Source of the DNA: Oscillibacter sp.
GTDB taxonomy: Bacteria; Bacillota; Clostridia; Oscillospirales; Oscillospiraceae
Reading direction: 5' to 3'
NCBI GenBank assembly: GCA_003539495.1
Contig: DPPB01000021.1
Location: 1-30,186 of the forward strand
DNA: 30,186 bases
Shown here: positions 15,967 through 24,355 of the stretch, one piece after another
Position numbering within the stretch: the stretch's first letter is position 1
How the letters are laid out: each line of letters opens with the position of its first letter
The notes under the pieces: generated by a model
Database searches by the model: none
Told to the model about the DNA's origin: nothing
What the model saw: the letters and a program-made list of their open reading frames with translations, nothing else
Made by a program: the position numbers and the translations under genes

Positions 15967-16593
15967 TTATGCATGCGGCTTTCCTGCCTTCAGGGCTTTG
16001 GCCGTCAGCGCCAGCCGCCGGCCGATAGCGCGTGCATTTTCCATACCCTTTTCATCCTCGGCAGCGCCCTCGGCCATGCGATCCTGGCTCCACACCGCGG
16101 CGCCGGCATAAACGCCAAGGCCGCCGTTAACCACCGGCATTCCCTGTGTATGGTAAAAGCCCAGGATGGTGTTGATGGCACACTCCTGGCCCCCATTGCG
16201 GGTGCCGCCCACAGCCAGCGCCGCTCCGGGCATATATAGCCGCAGATCGGGGTTGTCCCTGTGATTGAGGTATTCGGACCGGAACCGGGATAAGAATCCG
16301 CACAGCTGCGGGGTAATACCCATTTCATATACGGGCGTTCCGATCAGGATCCCATCGTACTTGAAAAAATCCTCGTTCCATGTACCCATGTCATCACTGT
16401 ATACCACGCAGTGGGTCACGCCCTTACGCACGCAGGCGTTGCAGCCCATGCAGGGAGCGATTTTTTTGCCGTGAAGGTAAAGCACATCAACCTCTACATC
16501 CTCCACCGCTTCAGCAGCGCGTTTGGCCTCTTCAATGGCGTAGGCGGTGGAAGCCTTGCGTGCGCTGCCGCAGACAAACAGCAGTTTTGTCAT
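15967..16593 (-). CDS. Iron-sulfur flavoprotein (flavodoxin fold, Isf-like)
   Basis: 208 residues, start ATG 16593 with AAGGAG. Flavodoxin-type FMN protein: LLFVCGSARKASTAYAI phosphate loop, DGILIGTPVYEMGITPQL and ALAVGGTRNGGQE. Between them is the compact cysteine motif C48-x2-C51-x2-C54-x7-C62 (PCMGCNACVRKGVTHC), which matches the Isf [4Fe-4S] signature of anaerobes. It likely transfers electrons between ferredoxin-like donors and a ring reductase or oxidase of the pathway. It lies 26 bases after the amidohydrolase and 11 before the Mch homologue, whose ribosome site overlaps its stop codon. Confidence 0.82.
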   Translation of the reverse strand: MTKLLFVCGSARKASTAYAIEEAKRAAEAVEDVEVDVLYLHGKKIAPCMGCNACVRKGVTHCVVYSDDMGTWNEDFFKYDGILIGTPVYEMGITPQLCGFLSRFRSEYLNHRDNPDLRLYMPGAALAVGGTRNGGQECAINTILGFYHTQGMPVVNGGLGVYAGAAVWSQDRMAEGAAEDEKGMENARAIGRRLALTAKALKAGKPHA

Positions 16594-16619
16594 GGTCTTA
16601 TTTCTCCTTTTACCCGGTT

Positions 16620-17975
16620 TTACATGCTGGCCAAGAACTTTTTGGCCTCACGATCAGCCTCAGCCGCCACAGCCTTTTCCTCCAGGCCACAGGCAAACTG
16701 ATTCTTATGATACACAATGCGGCCGCCCACAATGGTGGTCTCCACATTCTCTTGGCTGGAGTTATACATCAGGGTTGCAAGGGTATCGAAATTCGGCGTG
16801 GAACGCAGATAGATGGGGTCATAGATGAACATATCCGCCAGCTTCCCCACCTCAATGGAGCCCAGGTCACTGCGATGGGCCGCCTTAGCCGCGTTAACAG
16901 TGGTAAAATCAAGCATATTCTGTGCAGACATAGCCACAGAGCTCCTGGTTCCGACCTTTTGCAGCAGCAGGCCGATTTTCAAGCTCTCGATCATGTCGGA
17001 GGAGTTGTTACTGGCTGCGCCGTCCGTGCCCATGGTGATGTTGACACCCTGATGCAGCATAGAGGCCATGGGAGGAATTCCCGAGCCAAGATACGCATTG
17101 GAGGTCGGGCAATAGCAAGCGTTGACGCCGTTGCGGACAAATGCCGCGATTTCCTCCTCCTTCAGGCAGACACAGTGGACCGCCAGCAGGCGATCGGTCA
17201 GTGCGCCAAAGCTCTCCATGGCTTCCACCACGGACTTACCGAAGTTTTTCTGGGTGAAAAGATTGTCCTCCTCCGTCTCCAGAATGTGCATTGTGTAAGG
17301 CACACCGGTGTCGTTGGAATAGGCCACCATCTCCCGGTAAAGCGCTTCTGTGGTGCCCCAGGGCACAGAGGCGCCCGCCCACACCCGAATCAGGGGATGG
17401 GTGCCATCCTCATATTTTTTGCGCAGGGCATCGGTGCGGCGGATGCACTCCTCGGCCGGGTGAATAAACCCGGGGTTCACGCCCATCTCAAGGCCGGTGT
17501 CGTGATAGCAATCCATGTAAATGCCGCGAATACCCACCTGCTCCATGGTTTCGATGCAGGCGTGGGGCAGATCATCGTTATTCTGCACATAGTTGAAATC
17601 AGACAGGGTAGTCACGCCGCACTTGAGGCTCTCCATGGCAGCAATCTTGCAGGCAAGGCGCTGGAGACTATCCGTCATCGCCGGGCCACCCCGCAGGGGC
17701 GCAGCCTTCAGCCACTCAATGAGGTTCAGATCTGCGCCAAGGCCCTTCAGCAAAGATTGGAAAATATGCACGTGTAGGTTTTGCATACCGGGGAAAAGGG
17801 CTTTGCCGGTGCCATCCAGCACCGTGGCAGCCGTCCATTCCTCCTCAGAAAGCTTGCCGATTGCAGCGATCTTGCCCTCTCGGATGGCTACATCCGTTTC
17901 AGGCAGCACCCGGCGCTGCTCATCCTGCGTGTAAACCGTGATGTTCCGAATTAAAATATCTGCATTCTGTCTCAT
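16620..17975 (-). CDS. AtzA/MtaD-type amidohydrolase (probable amino-heterocycle deaminase)
   Basis: 451 residues from ATG 17975, chosen because AAGGAG lies 8 bases upstream; a GTG at 17984 is in frame. Complete ATZ/TRZ metal site: H68 and H70 (MQNLHVHIFQ), H230 (YTMHILETEED), H267 (LAVHCVCL), D318 (MGTDGAAS), plus CYCPTSNAYLGSG. These enzymes remove amino groups from purines, pterins, triazines and related rings. The length and the HVHIFQS/LIEWL region are similar to 8-oxoguanine/isoxanthopterin-type deaminases, but specificity is unproven. It follows a terminator-like hairpin and precedes the iron-sulfur flavoprotein gene. Confidence 0.82.
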   Translation of the reverse strand: MRQNADILIRNITVYTQDEQRRVLPETDVAIREGKIAAIGKLSEEEWTAATVLDGTGKALFPGMQNLHVHIFQSLLKGLGADLNLIEWLKAAPLRGGPAMTDSLQRLACKIAAMESLKCGVTTLSDFNYVQNNDDLPHACIETMEQVGIRGIYMDCYHDTGLEMGVNPGFIHPAEECIRRTDALRKKYEDGTHPLIRVWAGASVPWGTTEALYREMVAYSNDTGVPYTMHILETEEDNLFTQKNFGKSVVEAMESFGALTDRLLAVHCVCLKEEEIAAFVRNGVNACYCPTSNAYLGSGIPPMASMLHQGVNITMGTDGAASNNSSDMIESLKIGLLLQKVGTRSSVAMSAQNMLDFTTVNAAKAAHRSDLGSIEVGKLADMFIYDPIYLRSTPNFDTLATLMYNSSQENVETTIVGGRIVYHKNQFACGLEEKAVAAEADREAKKFLASM

Positions 17976-17991
17976 ATCAAACACTCCTTAT

Positions 17992-18029
17992 AAAAAAATG
18001 TCAGCAGCCATTAGGAAACTGCTGACATT
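17992..18029 (-). terminator. Intra-operon terminator/attenuator hairpin
   Basis: Perfect 11-bp stem (AATGTCAGCAG / CTGCTGACATT, 11-base loop). On the - strand it is followed by a run of seven T. The ribosome site of the amidohydrolase (TAAGGAG) starts immediately after the T run, and I see no separate promoter, so it probably lowers rather than abolishes read-through. Confidence 0.65.
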
Positions 18030-18066
18030 GGCTATCGCAGTTCTCTCGCGTCCCTGGCGATAATAG

Positions 18067-19059
18067 TTATTTCGATGTAATACCGTAGCGAATCTTCTGC
18101 CGTGTGAACAGGAAATTCTGACGGTGGATACCCACGCTGACCAAGTCAGCATGGGGGTGATCCTTCCAGGACTTCGGGAAAGCGGCGCCCGGGGACATGG
18201 TACCGCCCACATAAAGCATGGAATAATTGATAAAGTATTCATCCAGGCAGCCATGCTGCATCAGATGTCCGCAGTAGCTGGGGGCCTCGGCACACACAAC
18301 CTCCATACCCAGCTTTCGCAGCACATACAACAGCAATTCCGTGTCAGGCTCGGCACCCTGTCCGGTAACGATCACCGGCACCAGATCAAAGTCCCGGTCC
18401 ATAGCGGGCAGCTGGGCTGCATCTACCTGGTCGCGGCTTGTGAAGGGGCCCACAAGGCAATGCTTGAGGTGGCTATCCCTCTGAATATTCTCCCAGCCCA
18501 CCACAGAGGTGGCAATGAGCATTTTCAATCGCTCCTCTGTATCGACTCTGAACGTGATATGCTCATAGGGAATATCTGTGGCGTCCAAGCTTACCACCAC
18601 CTGGCAGGGCTGGTTGGGCTTGCCCAAGACCTCCTGCCGCTGACGGAAAAGGCTGATATCCATACAGTTGTTAATGTATGTGGGCTCGTTCTGCAGTGTC
18701 CGCGCACCTACCAAAATGCCATCGGAGTTGGCCCGCAGCATATTCAGACACCAAAAATCATCTGCGCCGCCGGTAGGGTCCAGCTCATTGAGCTTGGCGA
18801 TCAGGGGGCCTACCTGATTGTCCATGAAGGCCATCTTGCCGTCTGCGCTGAGTACGATAGAGGAGACAATATACGGCCGGTCGCTGCCGGGCTTGGGGAA
18901 TACCACTGGCGTGGTGTAATACCGGCTTGCATCCGGCAGGGACTTACGTCCGGCTGAAAGGCTTTCCATCTCCTGCAGCAGGGCTTCGTTGCGATAAATC
19001 TCGTGGATCTTCAGGTCATCCTTGGGGGTCTCAAAATATGTCAGATGTACAGCTTCCAT
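18067..19059 (-). CDS. RibD C-terminal-type (DHFR-fold) reductase
   Basis: 330 residues, start ATG 19059 with AGGAGG 7 bases upstream. Residues from ~60 fit the RibD_C/dihydrofolate-reductase-like fold: RPYIVSSIVLSADGKMAF, MLRANSDGILVGARTLQNEPTY, QPCQVVVSLDAT, LDEYFINYSMLYVGG. The RibD deaminase domain is absent, and instead there is an unrecognised ~60-residue N-terminal extension. RibD_C enzymes reduce aminopyrimidine ribose phosphates or pterins with NADPH. Sitting 17 bases after the importer ATPase and outside any riboflavin operon, it more likely reduces the imported substrate. A hairpin follows the stop. Confidence 0.75.
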   Translation of the reverse strand: MEAVHLTYFETPKDDLKIHEIYRNEALLQEMESLSAGRKSLPDASRYYTTPVVFPKPGSDRPYIVSSIVLSADGKMAFMDNQVGPLIAKLNELDPTGGADDFWCLNMLRANSDGILVGARTLQNEPTYINNCMDISLFRQRQEVLGKPNQPCQVVVSLDATDIPYEHITFRVDTEERLKMLIATSVVGWENIQRDSHLKHCLVGPFTSRDQVDAAQLPAMDRDFDLVPVIVTGQGAEPDTELLLYVLRKLGMEVVCAEAPSYCGHLMQHGCLDEYFINYSMLYVGGTMSPGAAFPKSWKDHPHADLVSVGIHRQNFLFTRQKIRYGITSK

Positions 19060-19076
19060 GTTGTGTCCTCCTGTAT

Positions 19077-20594
19077 TCAGCTAACTGTTTCTGCGGTTTC
19101 CTTCTTGCCGGCCATCAGCAGGCCCAGACGCTCATAGTTAGCATCGGCCCGATCCATCTCACCCAGCAAAACGCCCTCGTAAATTACGCCAATCCGGTCA
19201 CTCAGGCCCATGATCTCGTCCAGCTCTGTAGACACCAGCACCACCGCGCAGCCCCGGTCACGTGCCGCCACGATCTGCTCGTGGATAAACTTCGTTGCAC
19301 CGATATCCACGCCGCGCGTCGGATGCACCGCAAAAAGAAGCTGCGGCTGCTTGTCAAGCTCGCGGGCAACCACAACCTTCTGCTGGTTGCCGCCGGAGAG
19401 CGAGTGAATGTCATTGTCCGCATTGGGCGTCTTCACGCCGTAGTGCTCAATCAGCATTTCGGCCTGCTCATCGATCTTCTTCCAGTTCAGAAAAACGCCG
19501 TTGGTAAATTTGTCGTTATAGAAAGTATCCAGCACAAGATTGTTGCGGATGGACATATTCATCACAACACCCATGCCCTGCCGGTCCTCCGGAATGTGGG
19601 AGACTCCACGATCCAAAATCTGGCGCGGGGAGGAATTGGATACGTCCTCGCCTGCGATGCGCACGGTTCCGGTCTTTTTGCATAGACCCACAATACCGCG
19701 GATCAGCTCGCTCTGGCCATTGCCGTCCACGCCTGCAATTCCGTAGATCTCGCCGGCACGCACCTTCATATTCAGGCCGCGCACCGTCTCCACACCGGTG
19801 CTGTTCTTGGCGTGCATATCCACGACTTCCAGCATTACATCCCCCAGCTTCTGCTCGCCCTTGGGCGTTTCAAAGCTGACCTCCTTGCCCACCATCATGC
19901 TGGCAAGCTGTTTTGCGTTGGTTTCACTGGCCAAAACAGATCCAACCACCTTGCCCAGATGCAGGATGGTAATAACTTTGCTGATCTCCATGACCTCGTT
20001 AAGCTTATGGCTGATGAAGATCACAGCCTTGTTCTCCGCAATCAGATTGCGGATGGCGACGAACAGCTCCCTTGTTTCCTGCGGAGTCAGCACGGCGGTA
20101 GGCTCATCCAGCACCAGCAGGTCGCACTTTTTATACAGCGCCTTGATAATCTCCACGCGCTGCTGCTGTCCCACGGTCAGTGTAGACACCTTTGCATAGG
20201 GATCCACCGCAAGGCCGTATTTCTGAGAAATCTCCTCAATGTGGGCAGCAACCCGCTTTTTGTCGATAAATGCCTGCTTCTCATCCAGACTCAGAATCAC
20301 ATTCTCCACCACAGACAGAGTGGGGATGAGCATGAAATGCTGGTGCACCATGCCAATGCCGCAGGCGATGGCGGTCTTTGGGGAATCGATCTCTACCACC
20401 TTGCCGTCCACAGTGATGGAGCCGCCGTCCGGCTTGGCAAGGCCATAGAGCACATTCATCAGTGTGCTCTTGCCGGCACCGTTTTCGCCCAGCAGGGTGT
20501 GGACCTCCCCACGCTCAAAGCTGACAGAGACCTTGTCGCAGGCAACTGTGCCCGGATAAATTTTGGTAATGTCTTTTAATTCAATAAAACTCAT
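19077..20594 (-). CDS. ABC importer ATPase, double cassette (nucleoside/BMP type)
   Basis: 505 residues from ATG 20594 (MSFIELKDITKIYPG), preceded by AAGGAGG at 11 bases; an earlier ATG at 20624 has only a G-run. Two ABC domains: the first with Walker A GENGAGKST (36-44), signature LTVGQQQRVEI and Walker B LLVLDEPTAVL; the second with degenerate Walker A GVDGNGQSE, signature LSGGNQQKVVVAREL and LLFAVHPTRGVDIGA. This layout is typical of YufO/NupO-type nucleoside importers and sugar importers. Asymmetric ATP sites are normal in this group. It lies downstream of the binding-protein gene and its terminator, so it is probably expressed less than the lipoprotein. Confidence 0.92.
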   Translation of the reverse strand: MSFIELKDITKIYPGTVACDKVSVSFERGEVHTLLGENGAGKSTLMNVLYGLAKPDGGSITVDGKVVEIDSPKTAIACGIGMVHQHFMLIPTLSVVENVILSLDEKQAFIDKKRVAAHIEEISQKYGLAVDPYAKVSTLTVGQQQRVEIIKALYKKCDLLVLDEPTAVLTPQETRELFVAIRNLIAENKAVIFISHKLNEVMEISKVITILHLGKVVGSVLASETNAKQLASMMVGKEVSFETPKGEQKLGDVMLEVVDMHAKNSTGVETVRGLNMKVRAGEIYGIAGVDGNGQSELIRGIVGLCKKTGTVRIAGEDVSNSSPRQILDRGVSHIPEDRQGMGVVMNMSIRNNLVLDTFYNDKFTNGVFLNWKKIDEQAEMLIEHYGVKTPNADNDIHSLSGGNQQKVVVARELDKQPQLLFAVHPTRGVDIGATKFIHEQIVAARDRGCAVVLVSTELDEIMGLSDRIGVIYEGVLLGEMDRADANYERLGLLMAGKKETAETVS

Positions 20595-20792
20595 GGATTC
20601 TACGGCCTCCTTAGTGGCTTCCATCCCCCCGGGAGAGGGCCTTTTTCTGAATTGATTATTATCTAATATCTAAAAACCAGGCCCGCTTCGGCGAGCGCCG
20701 GTCCGAGGCTTCAAATTTAAAGTGAAAAATGCAACTCAACTTTTGTTCTGTTCTTTGATAAGGCGGGCATATGGATGCGTGTCCTACAATAA

Positions 20793-20829
20793 AAAACTGC
20801 GCGAAGCGGAGACCGCTCCGCGCAGTTTT
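20793..20829 (-). terminator. Strong intrinsic terminator after the binding-protein gene
   Basis: Seventeen-base arms with one mismatch around a 3-base loop, GC-rich in the centre, with six A on the left flank and four T on the right. On the - strand it ends in TTTTTT. It lies 59 bases past the lipoprotein stop, in a 293-base gap before the ATPase start. The rest of that gap contains no convincing promoter. Confidence 0.8.
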
Positions 20830-20887
20830 ATCACTGGTTGGATTTCTTTGCAAAAATCGGCTTCACGCAAAATGCGTGTGTGAAGGG

Positions 20888-21901
20888 TTAGCCCACCAGC
20901 GTGGACAGATCCACACCGTCATAGGACTTCTGCCACAGATCCTGCAGGGTAGCCTTCTGCTCTTTGCTCAGCACGTCGGCATATTTGCCGGCATAACCGG
21001 TCAGGGTGATGACGCCAACGGAAGCGCCCATGCTCACGAAGCCGGGCTTCAGCGTACCCTCAACGGCCTGCTCAATGGCCACGGTAATGCCCAGCTGAGC
21101 ATCCTGAATCACGCTGATAAAGCAGCTCTCGCCGATGGTCGTCTGGTCAGACACAGCGCCCACGTTCATCAGGCCCAGTGCATCGCACTCCTGCACAGCG
21201 CCCACGCCGCAGGCGTCAGCATTCTGGGTGACAATGTCAACGCCCTTCTGCTGCAGAGCATCAACAGCCTGCTTGGCCTTCAGAGCATCGTCATAGGAAC
21301 CGGTGTACACGGGGAATACTTCGCACTCGGGATCGATGTACTTAGCACCGGCGATAACGCCATTGCACCATGCAATGATGGAGTCGATCTCATTGGAGCC
21401 AACAGCGCCGATCTTCTTGGTCTTGGTAGCCATGGCGCAGGCGGCACCGTTCAGGAAGCCCAGCTGATAGGTAGCGAAGTCGATACCGGTCAGGTTCGGC
21501 TCCTGGCCGGACTGAGCGCTGGTGCAGATGAAGGTAATGTTAGGATACTCCTTAGACACCAGCTTTGCGGCATCCAGGAACTCGGCACCGTGAGAGACAA
21601 TAATGGTGTAGCCGGCATCGGCATAGCCGCGCATGGTGCTCTCAAAGTCGGTGGCGGAAATGGACTCGGAATAATTGACCGTGCTGCCGGGATAGTCCTT
21701 GGAAGCAGCCTTGGCGGCATCAGCAGCCATCTGGCTCCAGCCACCATCGTTAGCGCTGCCGGAGAGCATAACGCCGATCTTCACATTGCTGTAATCTTTT
21801 TCATCTTTCTTTTTGTCGCTGTCACTCTGCTTGTTGCCACAGCCAGCCAGCAGGCCCAGAACCATCACAAGAGACAGCACAAGAGCTATAACTTTTTTCA
21901 T
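20888..21901 (-). CDS. BMP family substrate-binding lipoprotein
   Basis: 337 residues, ATG 21901 with GGGAGGATC upstream. Lipoprotein signal: MKK, hydrophobic core, lipobox LLAGC with Cys21, then an acidic/lysine linker. The mature domain has the Bmp (PnrA/Med) pattern: NVKIGVMLSGSANDGGWSQM, GYTIIVSHGAEFLDA, GIDFATYQLGFLNGA, KKIGAVGSNEID, VYTGSYDDALKAKQA. BMP proteins bind nucleosides in known cases, using an aromatic/acidic pocket; the ligand here is unknown. It is the extracellular capture component of the importer encoded on both sides. Confidence 0.92.
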   Translation of the reverse strand: MKKVIALVLSLVMVLGLLAGCGNKQSDSDKKKDEKDYSNVKIGVMLSGSANDGGWSQMAADAAKAASKDYPGSTVNYSESISATDFESTMRGYADAGYTIIVSHGAEFLDAAKLVSKEYPNITFICTSAQSGQEPNLTGIDFATYQLGFLNGAACAMATKTKKIGAVGSNEIDSIIAWCNGVIAGAKYIDPECEVFPVYTGSYDDALKAKQAVDALQQKGVDIVTQNADACGVGAVQECDALGLMNVGAVSDQTTIGESCFISVIQDAQLGITVAIEQAVEGTLKPGFVSMGASVGVITLTGYAGKYADVLSKEQKATLQDLWQKSYDGVDLSTLVG

Positions 21902-22004
21902 TTTTGATCCTCCCTAATTGATTTTAATATTTCCAATTACCGCAAGCCCATTTGGATAGGCTCCACCTGCACTGCGGGAAAGGACGGTGAACAATTTCCG
22001 TGCT

Positions 22005-22874
22005 TTAGTGGCTCTTGTAATAGGGAACACCCAGCGCAGCGGGATCCTTGGCATTACGAGAGAATGCGCACAGCGCAAGCACAGTCAGCACATACGGCAG
22101 CATCAGTGCAAACTCATAGGGGAAGGCGCCGCCACCGGCCTGCAGACGGTAGGACAGCGTTTCGCCGATACCGAATACGATCACGCCGCCCAGTGTGCCG
22201 AAGGGAGTGTACTTGCCGAAGGTAACAGCAGCCAGCGCGATAAATCCGCGGCCATCCGTCATGTTTTCCGTGAATTGGCTCAAAATGCCGGTAGAGAGGA
22301 CGGCACCGCCAAGGCCCACCAGCATGCCGCCTGCCACGCAGGCCATATAGCGCAGGCGCTTTACGCTGATACCCACGCTTTCCACAACCACGGGATTCTC
22401 GCCCACGGAGCGCATCTGCACGCCGATCTTCATCTTATACAGTGCAACCCAGCAGAGAATTACCAGCAGCACGGCGATATAGGTAGGAATGGGGAAGGCC
22501 CCTATCTGTCCAAAGGTGTCGCCGGCGCTCATGCCGTCAAAGAAGGCTCGGTTCAGCGTTGTAGTTAGTCCCGCTCCCACCAGGTTAAAGGCAACGCCCA
22601 AAACCACCTGATTGATCTGGAACTCCAGCACCAGCAGGGCAAACAGCAGGCCAAAGATCCCGGCCACAAGCATGGCCACAAGCGCTCCCAACCAGACGTT
22701 GCCCAGCCAAGCTGTTGCAACCACGCCGGCCAGACACCCGATGATCATCATACCCTCGGCGCCCATATTTACAACGCCTGCGATCTCCATAACCATCACG
22801 CCCAGTGACACAAACAACAGCGGTGTTGAGTAGCGGATCATTGCCGAGAGAAACGAAATGATGGCATCAAACAT
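22005..22874 (-). CDS. ABC importer permease (YufQ/NupQ type)
   Basis: 289 residues, start ATG 22874, overlapping the stop of the other permease by 8 bases. About eight hydrophobic helices are visible. The family signature GVVNMGAEGMMIIGCLAGVVA sits near residue 33, and a later TFGKYTPFGTLGGVIVFG segment matches the branched-chain/ribose-type permease fold. It pairs with the 22867-23925 permease to form the membrane channel. A 103-base gap to the lipoprotein gene contains only a weak operator-like sequence (about 21957-21969). Confidence 0.9.
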   Translation of the reverse strand: MFDAIISFLSAMIRYSTPLLFVSLGVMVMEIAGVVNMGAEGMMIIGCLAGVVATAWLGNVWLGALVAMLVAGIFGLLFALLVLEFQINQVVLGVAFNLVGAGLTTTLNRAFFDGMSAGDTFGQIGAFPIPTYIAVLLVILCWVALYKMKIGVQMRSVGENPVVVESVGISVKRLRYMACVAGGMLVGLGGAVLSTGILSQFTENMTDGRGFIALAAVTFGKYTPFGTLGGVIVFGIGETLSYRLQAGGGAFPYEFALMLPYVLTVLALCAFSRNAKDPAALGVPYYKSH

Positions 22875-23925
22875 TGGCGGACACCCCCTTCTTTTCCTTC
22901 TTGTGCTGTTTTACCTTCTCTGTCACGCGATACAGCACATTGACCAGCACGAACACGATCACCAGTGCACGGATCAGATCCACCACAGAAGAGGGGACAG
23001 GCGTGAACATCTGAATGGCATTGCCGCCGCTCTTCATGGCACCCAGCAAAATACCCGCAAAGAACATACCAACCGGGTTGCTGGCTCCCAGCAGGGCCAC
23101 AGCCACACCGTCAAAGCCGAAGTTACTGGCCATGCCCTTGAGCAGACGATGCTGCACACCCAGAACCTCAATCGCGCCGGCAAGCCCGGCAAAGCCGCCC
23201 GCCATAAACATGGCCAGCAGTGTATTCTTCTGCACATTGATGCCGGCATAAGCCGCTGCCCGATTGTTCTGCCCTACGATCTGCATTTCAAGCCCGGGGG
23301 AAGTCTTCCACAGGAACACGCCAAAGAAAACGAGGCACAGGACCATCAAAATAACGCCCGTGTGCAGCTTTGTGCCGGGGACAATATTGTGCATCCAGTA
23401 GGCAGAGTCGAACATAATGGTCTGAGCGGCATTGCTGTCGGGATCCTGAATGGGTCCGCAGACAGCCCACTGAACCAGATACATGGCCACATAGTTGAGC
23501 ATCACCGTGGTGATGACCTCGTTGGCGCCGAAGCGCACCTTCAGCCAGCCCACCAGCAGGCCCCACACTGCGCCGCCGAGGAACCCGGCAATCAGCGCCA
23601 CGATAACCACCAGCACACCCGGGCCGGGCATAAACAGCACAACCAGCGTCGCCATCAAGGCGCCAATGTACATCTGCCCCTCTGCGCCAATATTGATTAG
23701 GCCGCACCGGTAAGCAAACGCATAGCTCAGGCCTGCCAACGTCAGCGTGGTAGTCTTTACCAAAGTGTTGCTGATGTTGACCGCCGAGCCGAAGGCGCCG
23801 GAAAACATCATTTTGAAGATCTCAAATGGCTGTTCACCAATCAGTATAATGACGAGAGAGCCCGTCAAAAATGCAAGCAGAATTGATACGATTGGTTCTA
23901 ACACTTTACTTGGGTTTTTGATCAT
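22867..23925 (-). CDS. ABC importer permease (YufP/NupP type)
   Basis: 352 residues from ATG 23925 (MIKNPSKVLEPIVS), with AAAGGGG 9 bases upstream; the longer frame from 23979 runs into the operator and is rejected. Many hydrophobic helices, with the family signature LINIGAEGQMYIGALMAT and RFGANEVITTVMLNYVAMYL. The C-terminal VKQHKKEKKG is cytoplasmic and basic. It is the first gene of the importer operon. The permease-permease-lipoprotein-ATPase order is unusual: BMP operons usually begin with the lipoprotein. Confidence 0.9.
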   Translation of the reverse strand: MIKNPSKVLEPIVSILLAFLTGSLVIILIGEQPFEIFKMMFSGAFGSAVNISNTLVKTTTLTLAGLSYAFAYRCGLINIGAEGQMYIGALMATLVVLFMPGPGVLVVIVALIAGFLGGAVWGLLVGWLKVRFGANEVITTVMLNYVAMYLVQWAVCGPIQDPDSNAAQTIMFDSAYWMHNIVPGTKLHTGVILMVLCLVFFGVFLWKTSPGLEMQIVGQNNRAAAYAGINVQKNTLLAMFMAGGFAGLAGAIEVLGVQHRLLKGMASNFGFDGVAVALLGASNPVGMFFAGILLGAMKSGGNAIQMFTPVPSSVVDLIRALVIVFVLVNVLYRVTEKVKQHKKEKKGVSANV

Positions 23926-23980
23926 AAGTATATACCCCTTTATTGGTTCTGTGGACCCTACATATTGTCCGTATCCCATT

Positions 23981-23999
23981 AAATAGGTTGGCCCTATGA
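23981..23999. promoter_or_regulatory. Predicted GntR operator at the importer promoter (degenerate)
   Basis: AAATAGGT-TGG-CCCTATGA, an imperfect version of the palindrome at 14222-14246: the left half is intact, the right half is CCTAT with changes. It lies roughly 10-25 bases downstream of the expected importer start site, before the permease start codon. Confidence 0.65.
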
Positions 24000-24013
24000 C
24001 GAGACATATTTTT

Positions 24014-24041
24014 ATTATACATTTTCATACAATTTTGTCAA
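24014..24041 (-). promoter_or_regulatory. Promoter of the importer operon
   Basis: Read on the - strand: TTGACA (24036-24041), 16-base spacer, TATAAT (24014-24019). Both boxes are consensus. Confidence 0.82.
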
Positions 24042-24324
24042 TCTGCAAATATGAAAAAATTTTGTTATTGGACAGCATGACTAATTTATGGGCAAAAAAA
24101 AGGTGATTTTGCCGAAAAGCAGGAGTTTTCTGAGGGGAACGCCCGATTGTGAATTGTTATATTTCGGCTCCTATCGGTTTTATATGCGCAATAACGGTCT
24201 TTTTCGTCATTTGTCAGCCTGTTTTATCCTCGCATTTGCACGCATATAAGGTTGGGCGTATTCCTCTCAAACCGGGGCCCGCTTTCACGGGCATATCTCC
24301 TCGCCCATTTTTTTGATTCTCCAA
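24042..24324. other. Divergent intergenic region between importer and kinase promoters
   Basis: No gene is seen in these 283 bases. There is a short GCCCG-CTTTCA-CGGGC stem (about 24281-24296) that could compete with GGGC...GCCC followed by ATTTTTTTG (up to about 24315), a possible weak terminator on the + strand. Nothing matches a riboswitch class I know. The rest is AT-rich spacer. Confidence 0.4.
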
Positions 24325-24353
24325 TTGACAACCCGCATCGACCATGTTACCAT
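24325..24353 (+). promoter_or_regulatory. Promoter of the FGGY kinase gene
   Basis: TTGACA (24325-24330), 17-base spacer, TACCAT (24348-24353), with the operator beginning 2 bases later. It has the same arrangement as the gntR promoter. Confidence 0.75.
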
Positions 24354-24355
24354 CG

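Noticed and set aside
20640..20760. Promoter for the importer ATPase gene
   Set aside because: AT-rich segments such as TAATAA exist, but none is paired with a -35 box at acceptable spacing.
21957..21969. Possible fourth GntR operator, TAGGC-TCC-ACCTG, upstream of the lipoprotein gene
   Set aside because: It has the right spacing but differs at two core positions, and no convincing promoter is next to it, so it is not listed as a feature.
24042..24320. Possible riboswitch or attenuator in the divergent intergenic region
   Set aside because: Only short alternative stems are visible, the region lies upstream of the kinase promoter, and no known purine, THF, Moco or preQ1 consensus can be matched.
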